A DNA stretch of 64,000 nt from Benincasa hispida (GCF_009727055.1 NC_052354.1:46572263-46636262), one strand, 5' to 3'. Positions 12,731 through 24,603 are shown, counted from the first letter of the stretch. Numbers and translations: made by a program. Notes: a model not told the origin generated them from the sequence alone.

Positions 12731-13805
12731 ATTGACCTATACAATAGGTCTCCACCATCTCCCACTTGCCCAATCGTGCACGCGATCGGTGTTTCCTCCA
12801 TTCGTCTGCCTCATACTAAGTCCGAACAGAGCCCACCCTTCTCACACCGAGAATACCAAGGTCGCCTTGTTGGTGGTGTCAGACTCAATTCGACATCGTC
12901 GAGGTTTTCTGGAGACTTTTTGTGGTGCTGTGGAGGCCATTCGTGTTGCTAAGAAGTTTGTGACTGAGGCGATCATTAAGGACGAGCGCGAAGTGTTCGT
13001 GCTGTGTTTGTTGCGGTGTTGCGGTCGTGTAGATCGAGCATTCGAGATTGCTGTTGTTTGAGCGGTCGCACAACGGAGCGTGGAGACACATCTTCAAAGG
13101 TGCATAGAGTTTTCCCTTTGTGCATTTGAGTTTTCATATTGTAATTTTTGCATTTTAATTGTATAACCATTTGTTTGAAGTCGACTGTAAATATTATGTT
13201 CATTCATGATTGTGATTTGGAATTATCTTTCTTCCGCTATTTATGAAAATCTCGAATCCGACTTCCTTCACTATTTGCCTTGGCCAACGCCTTGCCCAAA
13301 CCTCATAAGTCCTTGTGTGTCGCATGTCCTTACTCTCGACCACACTTTGCATTTGACATGTCCTTCATGCCCCTGCCTAGACAACTCTTGAATGTCATTG
13401 CTTGCCCACCCCGCACCATGCGTCCATCATGGGCTTTGCCAAGCACAACACTCCTTGCTTGGTGTTTTGGTCGCAAGCTTCACACCAACGCATGGTGTTC
13501 TTAAGCTTTCCACACTTAATAAGCTTACTTAACCTCTAATGACAATGTCAATGCCTACACTTCAAATGGCAAGGCCATTGTTTAGCACTCCCTCATCCTA
13601 ACGCATGGTATTATTGCATGCCTTCCATACTTAGCCAAAACTTTGTCACCTAAATCCTCACTTAGCTACAACTTAAGTTTTAGCCTTTAAAGTCTAGTTT
13701 TCAACACGCAAAGCATTTTCCTTCTTCTTTATCCTTCTTCAAGCTTCTTTACGAACCAAGTTCTAGCCTAATTCACTTATACGAAATTTAGGGTTTCACA
13801 ATTTA

Positions 13806-14584
13806 TGATATTAGTAGGTTTGTTTACATATATCTTTATGTATATACATGACTATGATTTTGTAGATACATTGTGGTAGTTAGAAATTTTGTATTTTGTA
13901 TTTGTTTTTGTTTTTACATAATGATTGTTTTATATTTGGTTATAGCATATTTAATATGTGTCCTAAATTATAAGGATTGAGTTGGTTGGTTAAATGTTAT
14001 TTAAAACCCAAAATTTTGAAGGAGAGGTAAATTGTCTTATGAAAACTAACTAATTCTCTTAAAATATAGGTTTAGGAATTTTTATAATAAATATTTGTTT
14101 TATTTTTTAAATGTAACTGTCTAAAACTAGCTATTTTTGTACTTGACCCTTTTGCTTTTGCTAACATTTATCTTAACATGTGTTGGCGCAAGGAACTCGC
14201 ACAAGTGTCACAAATGTTTATTCTATATTTAGCAAGGCATAGAGAGTAAAAGTCATTTTTGTTCATTTGAAGTTTATTTCCTCCTTAGGATTGCCTAATG
14301 AGAATATTCATAATAACTTTTCTATGATACTCATCTGTGGTTATGTGTAATGATGATAATGCTAGGGTGGTTATGACCACCAAGCTTGCAATGTGTTAGG
14401 GTTGAGTTCGACTCATTTATTTCTCGACTAATATAATTCTTCTGGCTTGGTTGGTCGGTCCAAAACCCGAGGGTCTAACTGTTCCTCTTGAGACCCACGT
14501 TTCCCCATGTCGCCTCACAATTCTCTTGAGTTTGGGTCCACCTATAGGTTTTGAGCCTTGATAATTTTTTCTTTTAAAAAAAAT
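13806..14584. other. Non-repeat AT-rich sequence
   Basis: AT-rich sequence without a supported open frame or a recognised repeat family. It continues the DNA to the left of 5542 once the chromovirus LTR is removed, so 5142-5547 and 13806 onward are one ancestral stretch. Confidence 0.4.
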
Positions 14585-14846
14585 AATTAAAGTCCCGTTT
14601 GTTAATCATTTCATTTTTTGTTTTTGATTTTTGAAAATTAATCTTATTTTATTCCATTTTCTTACCATGATTTTTATCAATAAGTTGAAAAGTTGCATTC
14701 TTATCCAAATTCTAAAAAATAAAAACTACTTTTAGGCCCTTTTTGGTAACCATTTCTTGGTTTTTGGTTTTTGAAAATTAAGTCTATTTTCTCCCCATTT
14801 CTTATAATTATTTGCATATTTATCAAGTACAATGTGAATAAACCAA
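14585..14846. repeat. MITE-like repeat, left half
   Basis: Two successive copies of an end-like sequence, AGTCCCGTTTGTTAATCATT near 14590 and GGCCCTTTTTGGTAACCATT near 14737, each followed by TTTTTGAAAATTAA. Inverted counterparts occur at 24981-25316 on the far side of the copia element, so this is one half of an inverted-repeat element. No protein is coded. Confidence 0.6.
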
Positions 14847-15395
14847 TGAAGGCCCTGAGCAAAAACGTGGATCGATCCCAATTTCAATTTTCACAAAATG
14901 CATATTACAGAATAGAAACATTATGCATAATAAAAAATTTATAGCATGCATTAAATAAAAGAAAGGAAATTAGAGAACATTACCATTGAAGAATCTTTCT
15001 TCACATGATTCTCTTCTCCAAGGATGCTCACGATTAAATCAATCTTCGATTGCCACCACCAATTAGAACCTCTTGTATTCTCTTTAGGGATGATAATCGC
15101 AGAGAGAGTTGTGGGCTTCTCTGATTTTTGGAAAAAAGGAAGAGAGAATTGAGAGGAGTAGAGAATTTTTCTTGGGAAGTTTTTTTACAGAACAATCACA
15201 CTACTTTTCACCCCATTCTCTTCTCTGTAATAAAATTTACAAAGAAAAGATCAACCCCAGAAAAAACCACCACCACTCACGACGTGAGTTGGGAGAAATT
15301 AGGTGAAGAAAGTTATTTCCCTCCCTATAATTCAAAATAAAATTAAAATAATTAATAAATTATTATTATTATATATATATTATATATATATAATA

Positions 15396-15432
<37 letters not shown>

Positions 15433-16814
15433 GACTATATGTTATATCATATATAACATATAACCTATGGTTTAATATTGTATCATATACTATATAACTT
15501 ATAGTTTTAATTCTCTTATAAATGATATTTAATATAAATCTCATTTATATTAAATTCAATTATATGAATCCAATTCACATAATTGATATTTTAATCATAT
15601 TCAAATATTTATTTCCTCTCAACTAAACGTTATATTATAATGTATCAAACATATTATAGTAATTATATCATATATAATTAAATTAAATTAATTATATCAC
15701 ATATAAATAATTACCTCATTTAATTTGAACAATTCAAATTAATCTAAAATTGATTCTCATTAAATTCTTATTAAGCTACAAAGAGGACCTCATGGACCTG
15801 TAGCTTGAAGTTCCAATGGTACTTGAATAATTAATTAAATTCCTTTAGTTACATTATTCAACATTCATTAACTGTCGAACACTCCATTAAAGACAGACAA
15901 CTGCACTATTCGCACTACAGATATATTTCTGTATCCATTGGATATAACCAGTCAATAGTACAATGACCCTTCACAAATTGTTTGTAAGTACAGCCAGGCT
16001 AAAATTAACGTCTTGCCATTGTAGATACATCTAATTCCTTAAGAACCACTAATCCCTCTAATGAACAACAAATCATAGTCCAACTATGACCAAACCCTCT
16101 CGGGCTAGGAGAGAGTGTGGCACCATATTGTTCAAGCCTTGGAACCATCCCTTAAGGGAGAAATTTATCTACTTACCCTAATATTGGGGAAAGAGTGAAT
16201 TCCATTTTGTGTAGTGTTCATAGCTCCCCAATCAGACGAGTCTCCAAAATGATAGGCTTATTGAGTCGAAGATCTGGCCACTCTCACCCATAGAAATCAA
16301 AGGATCGCTCTCATAGGCAAGAGTTCACAACTCACTTAGGATAAGAGTCATGTCACCTATGGTCATCTTGGTGAAATGTAAGTCTCTATTATGAACGACA
16401 TTAGATAATGAGACTTGTCATTCGTGGTCCGGTCTTATACCAACTCCTTTGTATAAAATACTCCCGCTCACATGTCTCCACATGAATGATCAGGATCAGA
16501 TCATTTGTAGTGCTTTATAACAACTGTAACATCTACAACTAGCCGTATTCGTAGTGTCACAAGGATAAGGTATCCAACCTTATCCATCTATTACAAACCA
16601 TTTAGGTTATCAGTTAAACTTAATCCACCTATATGTCTCTACATATATGTTTAAGCTATAGATGATAACCTTGGATGTTAGTTTATTGGTTTGTGGGTTT
16701 AATGCCACTAAATATCAAATAAAACATCTCATATTTTATTAAATAAATAAAATATTTGTAAAATACAATTATAAACTACATGACCCTATGAGATTTAGGG
16801 CATCAACCCCAACA
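14847..16814 (-). mobile_element. 3' LTR of minus-strand Ty1/copia element B
   Basis: The minus-strand LTR starts TGTTGGGGTTGATGCCC at 16814 and ends CCTTCA at 14847, 1968 bases. It is preceded (higher coordinates) by a polypurine tract and RNase H remnants. A long AT-repeat tract lies at 15360-15440. The same LTR family gives the truncated 5' LTR at 24604-24980, where the homologous stretch includes CTTCTCTGATTTTTGGAAAA. Confidence 0.88.
15361..15431. repeat. AT microsatellite
   Basis: TA dinucleotide runs broken by short irregular spacers, inside the copia LTR. Confidence 0.9.
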
Positions 16815-16829
16815 ATCTCCCACTTGTCC
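16815..16829 (-). other. Polypurine tract of copia element B
   Basis: Minus strand GGACAAGTGGGAGAT immediately upstream of the LTR start TGTTGGGG. It sets the element's orientation. Confidence 0.8.
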
Positions 16830-17757
16830 TAAAGCTAATGGGGTGTACAATATACAAGTCATACTAATATACAAGTACACAAAGCAATAAGTTAGGGCAT
16901 AAAATGTGCCCAATACAAAATCTCCCACTTGCTCTAGACTAAATGTGGTTTATCATGTAGACCCACACTCTACAGTTGATCCTCAAATACCTTAGCCGTG
17001 AGGGTGTTTATAAATGGATTAGCAACGTTGTGCTCCGAAGCTATCTGCGTGATGATCATGTCCCCTCGATGCACAATCTCTCAGATGAGATGATACTTCT
17101 ACTTAATGTGCTTCTCGTGCTTATGACTCCAAGGCTCTCAGGAATTAGCCATAACACCACTATTATCACAATAATGGGTGATGGACTTTGATATGTCTGG
17201 AACTACTTCCAGATCTGTCAGAAATTTCTTGTGCCACACAGCTACCTTAGTAGCTTCACAAGCTGTTACGTACTCAGCTTCCATGATGGAGTCAACAATG
17301 CATCCCTACTTGGTGCTCCTCTAAAATATTGCTCCTCTATTAAGAGTGAATACTAATCCTAATGTGGATTTCTTAGAATCCTTATTAATCTAAAAATTAG
17401 AATCTATGTATTTCATAAAGATCAAATCCTTAGAAACATACACGAGCATGTAGTCCCTCGTTCTCTGTAGATATTTGAGGATGTTCTTAACGATGGTCCA
17501 GTGATGAAATCCTAAATTATATATACTGAGTATCTCCATCGCATAGCAGATGTTAGGTCGAGTACATAACATCAAATACATCAGGCTGCCAACAGCCGAT
17601 GCATAGGGGATGCATCTCATTTCTTCAACCTCTTGAGGTGTCTTATGACACTGTTCCTTAAACAATATAACTCCATGTCTGAAAGGGAGTAAACCCCTAT
17701 TAGAGTTCTGCAACGAAAATTTGACAAGCATCTTGTCAATGTACAACGTCTAAGACA
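16830..17757 (-). pseudogene. Copia reverse transcriptase C-end and RNase H remnant
   Basis: The best frame (17390-17746) carries the conserved stretch between copia RT and RNase H: YASAVGSLMYLMLCTRPNIC, then HWTIVKNILKYLQRTRDYML. The RNase H start appears as YIDSNF, where the family has Y-x-D-S-D. Below 17390 the frame breaks repeatedly down to the polypurine tract. The catalytic YVDD part of RT is absent: at about 17757 the sequence passes directly into integrase, so the integrase C-terminus and most of RT were deleted. Confidence 0.85.
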
Positions 17758-18800
17758 AGGCTAGCATTTTATTTAATGAGTCAGGTAAGAAAGCATAACT
17801 TATCATAGATTGAAGCATGTCTAACGGGGTTCAATTTGTCCATTCTGATACACCATTTTGCTAAGGTGTACCATATGCTGAGAGTTGGGATACTATTCCA
17901 TGTTCTACCAAATAGTTCTGGAATTTAAGATCCAAAAACTCTCCACCTCGATCAGATCAAAATGTTTTAATCGTTTTATTTATTTTCAACCTCGGCCTTA
18001 AACTCTTTGAACTTTTCAAAGGATTCAGACTTATGTTGCATTAAGTAAACATACCTATATCTTGAATAATCATCAGTAAAAGTGAAGAAATATTCAAACT
18101 CTTCTCTTGTTCTAACATTCATCAAACTATAGAGGTATGAATGTACAAGCTCTAAGGGTTCTTTGGCCCTATGACCTTTTCTAATAAAAGATCTTTTAGT
18201 CATTTTGCATTCAAGGCATGACTCACACAGAGGTAAAGAATTTTCTTCTAACGCGCTTAGACGTCCATTCTTAATAAATCTCTCAATTCTATTGAGGTTG
18301 AAGTGTCCTAACCTTATGTGCCAAAGACGAGCATTTTCTTTAGGAGAAAATTTAAGTCTTTTATTCTAAGTTACAACAGTTTCAAATATTTCAGTGTTCA
18401 TGAGGGCTGTATTTGCCAACGGTCTTAGCACATAAAGGCTATCTTCGAGATTTGTATAACAAATATATACACCATTTTTGTAAACAAATATTTTATTTAC
18501 TTCAAATGAAATAGAGTATTTTTTTTTTCTTTCTAATAAGCACTTTAAAGACATAAGGTTCCTTTTCAAAGTTTGGAACCATATACATTACCTAATACAA
18601 TATATGATTTCTATAAACAAAATCAAAGTCCTCTCACTGCCACAGCCGAGACGACGAGTCCAGTTCCTACATGCATCATCATCTCCCCAACTTCTAGTTG
18701 CCGCCAGGAACTAATTCCCTAAAATGAGGAACAAATATGGATAGTGGCTCTTGAATCAATTATCTAGGCCGAATCATCATTTTTCACTAAACAAGCTTCC
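17758..18800 (-). pseudogene. Copia protease, GAG-pre-integrase and integrase N-half (element B)
   Basis: Broken minus-strand frames homologous to 1-1253. Protease region near 18750-18790: the active-site Trp is a stop and DSG reads DSR. GAG-pre-integrase lies near 18180-18360. The integrase start at 17976-18203 has LVHSYLYSLM in place of the LVHSD aspartate motif, then FTFTDDYSRYRYVYLM. Several frameshifts are present. The order protease, integrase, RT is that of Ty1/copia. Confidence 0.85.
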
Positions 18801-19661
18801 AAAACAAGTAAATCATATTTACCTTGCTTGGCTTTCTTCTTTTCTCCCAAGTACTTGGGACAATTCCTTTTCCAGTATCCCTCGTGGTTGCAACGGAAAC
18901 CGATTCCCTTTGTAGCCTTGGCCTTTTTGCCCTTCTAGGCAGCAGTTGGTTGGTTAGCTTTCCCTTTTCCACTTTTCTTCTTTTTCCACTTTTTGATGTC
19001 GGAAGAAGAAGGTACATACTTAGTTCTAGAGGACGATCCTCTACAGAACTTCTTAGAGGAGGATGCAACATTTGTCTTTCCCTTTTGTTCCTTGGTTTTC
19101 ATGAAGCACTGGAAAGTCTGTAGTTCATTGAGCAAAGTGGTTAGGTTATAGTCAATCCTGTTCATAACAACACTGCTACGGAACTGCAGAAAACTTTCAG
19201 TTAACCAGCCTAATTAATGACCGGCCCATTCATCTCCACCATGTTGAAGTAAACCATAATGTTGAGAACATGTTCTCTAACAAATGCCCCTTCTTGCATA
19301 CGGGCATTGAAGATGTTTTCAAAAGCATCGTGCCTGAGTTGTGCGGATGGTTATCCGAACATCCCCCACAGGGACTTCATAATCTCACAGGCAGTAATCA
19401 TGGTTTCATGCTTCTTGGCCAAGACTTCTGAAAGGCTCGCCAAGATATATGCTCATGCCTTTTCATTTGCCCTTATCCAGCGCTTGTATACCTCTCAATC
19501 GTTTTGAGTGGCGTTTTGAGCAGGAATAGGAGAACAATCCTCTATTAGGACAAATCTCAAGTCGTCGATGACAAGTATTGTGTTAATTGTACTTTTCCAT
19601 GTTGTATAGTTTTTGTTAGTAGTTTGTCGGCGGTGAGCAAGTTTAAAGTCGTGAAAGTCAC
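18801..19661 (-). pseudogene. Copia gag remnant (element B)
   Basis: The N-terminus matches the copia gag at 51920-52138 (shared NYTTWKSTINTILVIDDLRF against NYTIWKNTINTILIIDDL). At the expected start the codon is GTG (19659-19661 on plus as CAC) where the other copy has ATG. Further on is the CDYNLTTLLNELQTF-type region (18935-19165) and a degenerate zinc knuckle near 18860-18905 in which the first Cys and the His are replaced (GFRCNHEGYWKRNC). Multiple stops and frameshifts. Confidence 0.82.
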
Positions 19662-19740
19662 AATGTAATTTGTTGAAACCATACAATTTATTTAGTACTC
19701 TATGCATTATCCCATTTGGAAAAATCAATCAAATTTAGTT

Positions 19741-21466
19741 AAATAATCTAATGTACCTTAAGTGACATCTATTTTGCAATGATGTTTCAGTGAGACAAGA
19801 CAAAAGTTATCGTAGGGTGATCAGGTGTCCCTTCACTGAAATGAGACATTCTCAATCAATATATAGAACAACTCCTTTTTACTGTAACTATCAGTCACCA
19901 TTGTTCGGTCCAGAAATTGTTAAACTCGCTTAATATTTTCTTGTAAGTGTAACCCCTCATTTTAGGTTCTAGAGTTCCGCTCCAATGAGCCAACCGTAGG
20001 AAAAAAATCGATTGGGGCAAAAACTAAAGCAACCCTATTCATTTCTGGAGTTTGTGTAAATAATCATGCAAATGTCATCCGTAGAGGGATACAAGCAAAG
20101 GTGTCTCGAGGCCAAGCATGAAAATTTACTACAAACTAATGAGGGAGACCGTGGGATGTATTGACACATGTCCCGCTCCCACTTACTATAAATACTTTCT
20201 CCATTCACCTTGATATGGACCTATACAAACACCATCCATAGGGGGACATAAACAAAGGTGCATCGAGACCAAGTATAGATCTCACAATGTGAACTTTTAG
20301 GGAGAAACATGAAAAGGAAAACTGAAGTATCATATACCCCATTTCCTCCTACTGAGCATTTTACCTATGGTTCTTTAACTTAGAAAATTTGACTATTGAT
20401 TTTAACTAAGTGATTGTTTAATTTTCCCAAAAGTAACACTTACTTTGGATAGTTGAACAATTTTGATTAATGTTCATTAAACACTTTAATATATTTCAAT
20501 CAACAATTGCATGCATGTAGCAAATCTATCTAATTCACCTTTCCAGATAAGTTCCCAGGTAGGGGTGTTACATTTCCGTCAACTTAAATACCCTAACCTA
20601 GACAGAACTAGCCTTAGACAAAAGGTCTCTTATAGATACATTTGCTACAAAATTTAATCTTTTAATTAAAACCAATTTAATTCTATTAAACTGATTAAAA
20701 GATTAAACTTAATTTCTAATCTTATTAGAAATGTGATCTTAGGTCTATGTGAATCATATTTTAAAACCATTTTAAAAAATGATTTTAATCTAAGGTTTGC
20801 ATGCAATTCGTAATTATTGATTTTAATTTCTAATTTCATTTAATTATAACTTTTATAAAAGAAATGAAACAAATTAAAATCATACTATTGCATTCATTGA
20901 CACACTTAGGAAAAATATAACATTTATAAAATTACCTAAAGTAATGTCATGTTTCATGCAATTCCATTTCATTACTAAACTTATAACACTTATATAATAA
21001 AGCAATGAAATAATTAATGACATACAACAATCCAATCTTTCAAACTATATATTATAACTCTTATAATATAAATGATGTATAGAAATGTTATTCATGCATG
21101 CATGCATATACTATAACATTTATATTATATAATGCATGAGCATGCTATAATAATAAAATTATGCAACTATATATTGTACTATTTATAATATAAATGATGC
21201 ATGAATTATACATAACCTAACATTTATAATAAATAAGAATCATACATGAAATTCATAATTAAAAAATAATTGTTGGACCGGGATTGGACACTTAAACAAT
21301 TAATTAAATTAATATAACATTTATGTAATTTAATTAATTAGAAAAAATCTAACTATTACAAAATAATAGTCAACCCGAACCTTGAATCACTTGAACTGAA
21401 CCATCCAACACTTGAACCGGACCCAAAATGCTCAAACCAGCCGAACCAAACATGAACTAGCCGAAC
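19741..21466 (-). repeat. Copia element B leader
   Basis: Noncoding DNA between PBS and gag on the minus strand; it resumes at 24149-24588 beyond the hAT insertion. The part nearest gag (19741-20645) is the reverse complement of 48508-48894 plus 51331-51919, showing that both belong to one copia family. It contains the block with GACAGAACTAGCCTTAGAC and AT-rich tracts. No open frame. Confidence 0.75.
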
Positions 21467-22279
21467 TAGGGTTGGCAACGGGGCCGGGGCAGGGCGGGGG
21501 GCGTCCCCCATCCCCGGCCCCGTGGGGGAAATTATCCCCTATCCCCGCCCCCGTTCTCGCCATTTGAAGGCGGGGATGAGGGCGGGGATTCCCCATCGAG
21601 GAAACGGGGTACCCACGGGGCCCCATTCCCCGTTTCCCTGCGGGGATTCCCCATTTTTTTAATTAAAATTTGATTAGCCCACAAAAAATCCATTAATAAG
21701 TTTATCGAGTTCCTCATTTTTTAATTCAAGTGATTTTATTTGAAATTTGACTAGTGGACAACAAATGAACAAAAATAATAGACTATTCTATGAAATAAAC
21801 ATAATTGATAATTAATTGACAATTTAAAAGCTAACAAATTCATTAAATAACTTTACAACTTAAAATTCAATAAAGTTTGAATAAGGAAGTCAATTAAAGG
21901 CAAATAAGTTTACAACTTAAAATTCAATAAAGCTCGTCATTCTCTCTTCACCTTTCTTGGCATCATCCCATCCTTAGTTGTATTCATTCCTACATTTAAA
22001 ATGTAATAAACAAATAATGTCAAAAAAAAAAAAACAAACAAAAACAAAAACTAGACCACGAAACAATGTTAATCCTTGAGCATACCTTAGTCACCACGCC
22101 ATCTTCATCAGAATCGTCTACATCTTCTAAAACAGTTGCTAAATGTGTAACCATTTCTTTTCCCGTGCTAGTACCTTACATTGTCAAATATTTGTAATAA
22201 AAGAAAATATTTATTAATATATTAAATGATAAAAAGATGTAAAACAAAATAAACAAACTAACCTTCATGACACCATCTT

Positions 22280-22822
22280 AAATAATGGTTGGATGACATT
22301 ACAAAATTCCCTAAAACCTTCATGCTAAACTATTGAGAGAGGATATTCATGTCTTATTATCATCCTAGCTAATGCTTTTTTTTGTAGCTTCCTAATCGAA
22401 GTTATATAAACACAATGTATTGTTCTTCTCTCTATTAGGAATCAATAGGGATTGTCGTATGTTCTTTTGTCCTTTATATGGGCATATCTTAATATGATCA
22501 TGCAAATGTTTGGTTCCATTTTTACTTTCACTCCCTAATTTTCGTTTGCAATAATTACAAATCGCCTTGTCTACTCCATCTATTTTTTGTTTCTTAAAAT
22601 GGTTCCAAACAACCGATGTCAATCTCCTCTTTAAAGATCCCTCTCAATATCCTCATCAAGAATAACACAATTATTAACATTCAAATTATCATCATTCGAT
22701 GAGCATGGAGTTAAATTTGGGGTTGAATTTGGGGTTGAATTTGGGGTTGAATTTGGGATTGGACTTGGAATTGGATTTGGAGAATCTTTATTTGTAGAAA
22801 GTGATGAAGACATTGTTTTCAA
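22280..22822 (-). pseudogene. hAT transposase N-terminal remnant with BED zinc finger
   Basis: An acidic, low-complexity N-terminus (NSTP repeated) starts at 22822. It is followed after a frameshift near 22631 by a BED-type finger: SVVWNHFKK, then CNYC and H-x2-D-H (22480-22622). In another frame below 22390 comes RMIIRHEYPLSIV, then GFREFCNVIQPLFKMVS, the hAT-specific block after the BED domain, with a stop replacing one residue. The DDE catalytic core and dimerisation region are absent. A short acidic tail (near 22085-22165) may be the former C-terminus. Confidence 0.85.
22706..22765. repeat. 15-bp tandem repeat (GAATTTGGGGTT)
   Basis: Four near-identical units of ATTTGGGGTTGAATT type. On the minus strand they code the NSTP repeats of the transposase N-terminus. 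Confidence 0.85.
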
Positions 22823-22914
22823 CCTACCAAAAATTTAATTTCAAAACCCCTCTTAGACTTGGACTTCATTTTCAAATCATTCAAACATATTCAAATCATT
22901 TAACCCCAAAATTG

Positions 22915-23185
22915 AAAGCATTCAAATTTCAAACATACACAAACATATTTTCTAAACATATTCAAGCCTAAAATTCAAAACATTCAAATATCAAACATAA
23001 GCCTAAAATTCAAAACATTCAAATATCAAACATACACGAATATATTTTTCAAACATATTTAAGCCTAAAATTCAAAACATTCAAATATCAAACATACACA
23101 AATATATTTTTCAAACATATTCAAGCCTAAAATTCAAAACATTCAAATATCAAACATACACAAACATATTTTTCAAACATATTAT
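22915..23185. repeat. 62-bp tandem repeat inside the hAT
   Basis: Units beginning GCCTAAAATTCAAAACATTC start at 22966, 23001, 23063 and 23125, giving one 35-bp and two 62-bp spacings. They lie on the 5' side of the minus-strand transposase remnant. Confidence 0.85.
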
Positions 23186-24148
23186 TTACTAATTTCAAGC
23201 ATACTTTTCAAAAATATCAAACGGCCAAACAAGAGAACGAAAGGAAATTTTTACTGGCACCGACTTGAACTTTGAAGTCTTGAAAGTTGAACGGACAGAT
23301 ATCGCCTCTCGGAACAGCACAATGTCTGTATTTTTTAAAAGAAAAACAACACAAAACAGTCAAAATATATAAAACAAAGACTCATGATCTAAACAAATTT
23401 TGGATATTGCTAAACAATTAATTATTTCATATTATTCCTTTGCCCTAAACAAGTCTTCACACTCACAGTCTTCAACACGGCGTTGGATCTGTCTTCAAGG
23501 GGCAGAAGTATCGGACATACGCGAGTGGACGCGAGCTGGTTATGCGTTCACTTCATGGAACGGAAGCAGCGGGCTGGTTATGCGTTCACTTCACAAAACG
23601 GAAGCAGCGAGCGGACACAGGCTGGATTCGGGCGGACGCGGGCGATTTTGTCTTCAATGGAACTCGAAACGGAAGTAGCAGTCAAACGTCGGAACGGAGG
23701 AAAGGCAAAGCAGGAGAGGAACTCGAATTCGACACCAGCAGTAGTAGCAGTCGCAAGCAACAAAGCAGTAGGGTTAGTTAAAGGTAGGGAAATGGATTTA
23801 GTTTTACGGATTTAGTTTTAGGGATTTTTGGCAAAAAGAAAGGAGGAGAGGAGAAAAATTTGGGCTTTTTTTTTAATTTTGGGCTTTTAGGCTTTTTATT
23901 TTTTATTTTTGGGCCTTTTTATAAACATATATAAAAATTAATTTGTTTATATTATTCTAAATATATATATATATATATAAATTCTGGGTCGGGGTCGGGG
24001 TGGGGATACTGTCCCCATCCCTGCCCCGTCCTTGGATGGGGCTCCAAAAAAATTCTCCGGTTTGACCCCATCCCCAGTCAAACAGAGGAATCCCCGACCC
24101 AAATGGAGCGGGTCCCCGCGGGTTTTTTTTGCCAACTCTAAGTCGAAC

Positions 24149-24588
24149 CATGAATTGAACTGGATGAGAACCGATTTGTTCTTTTCTTCTCAGAGCGTTG
24201 CAACGTTGTGTCTACGTTGCAGTACTACAGAAAGAACAAAGCGTTCTTCCTCATCGTAGGCGTTGCAACACTGTACAACTGCGATCTCCTTCATTTTTCC
24301 TTCGATTTGGGCCTCGTTTTCTCTAGAATCTCGCCGGGAACAACACGATCAACTCAAAAACAGTAAATTACATACTTGATTGCAAAAGTTATGTCCAAAA
24401 CACGGGCTCTTACAAAGAAATTTGTAAATTGAAAGCAATAAATCTAAATGGTCAATCTCGAAAACATCCAATAATTATAAACCATTCAGAAAACATTCAT
24501 CACCTGAAATAATTTTATAAAATGTACACCACCATTTATTTGTAAATCAATTCTAGAAAAACAAACAAAAAAAATTGGGACAAAATCA
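24149..24588 (-). repeat. Copia element B leader, PBS-proximal part
   Basis: Continuation of the leader on the far side of the hAT insertion, joining the PBS at 24590. Noncoding. Confidence 0.6.
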
Positions 24589-24589
24589 C

Positions 24590-24601
24590 GCTCTGATACC
24601 A
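24590..24601 (-). other. Primer-binding site, initiator tRNA-Met (element B)
   Basis: Minus strand TGGTATCAGAGC, the standard plant copia site complementary to the 3' end of initiator tRNA-Met. It lies two bases from the LTR end CCTTCA at 24604. Confidence 0.9.
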
Positions 24602-24603
24602 TT

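Larger units (their letters stand above)
9383..13270 (+). mobile_element. Ty1/copia solo LTR, itself interrupted
   Basis: The LTR starts TGTTGGGATTGGTG and ends GACTTCCTTCA, with an exact target duplication CTATT at 9378-9382 and 13271-13275. Net length is about 2.2 kb after removing 10993-12655 and its duplication. It belongs to the copia family of 14847-16814, 34467-36116 and 47904-48507 (shared TGTTGGG start, the GTGACACTACG..ACG block, the CCTTCA end). Part of the LTR is a minisatellite with core CTAAACGATCG (10875-10992 and 12661-12730). The GC-rich frames at 12692-13061 are LTR sequence. Confidence 0.9.
5548..13800 (-). mobile_element. Chromovirus (Tekay/Del-like) solo LTR, host of nested insertions
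   Basis: In minus orientation the LTR starts TGTGAAACCC at 13800 and ends GGGTGTGACA at 5548. The target duplication ATTTA is exact on both sides (5543-5547 and 13801-13805). Removing the two inserted LTRs (6496-8192 and 9383-13270, with their duplications) leaves about 2.66 kb, similar to the relative at 48895-51330. Both share the box CACT(C/T)ACTGGGC..AGCTCAC followed by a C-rich tract and CAGGTAGCAG (5835-5900 here, minus strand). A TATA-like AATAAATA lies at 8749-8756 (minus). The GC-rich open frames between 8124 and 9321 and at 13206-13504 are LTR interior and not genes. Confidence 0.85.
21467..24140 (-). mobile_element. hAT-superfamily DNA transposon, deleted (about 2.7 kb)
   Basis: Terminal inverted repeats TAGGGTTGGCAA (21467-21478) and TTGCCAACTCTA (24129-24140) agree at 11 of 12 positions. 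An 8-bp target duplication, AGCCGAAC (21459-21466) and AGTCGAAC (24141-24148), has one change; 8 bp is the hAT size. Very G/C-rich subterminal blocks follow each end (21480-21650; 23985-24125). Inside are a minus-strand transposase remnant with a BED zinc finger, a 62-bp tandem repeat and short direct duplications near 23520-23620. The catalytic domain is missing, so it cannot be autonomous. Confidence 0.88.

Noticed and set aside
12692..13097. Overlapping frames as a short gene
   Set aside because: Interior of the copia solo LTR; frames on both strands, no recognisable protein.
22915..23185. CRISPR-like regularly spaced repeats
   Set aside because: Units are contiguous with no variable spacers, and the DNA is plant nuclear.
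23400..23815. Overlapping plus-strand frames within the hAT as transposase
   Set aside because: No hAT domain, internal direct duplications, and the recognised transposase remnant is on the other strand.
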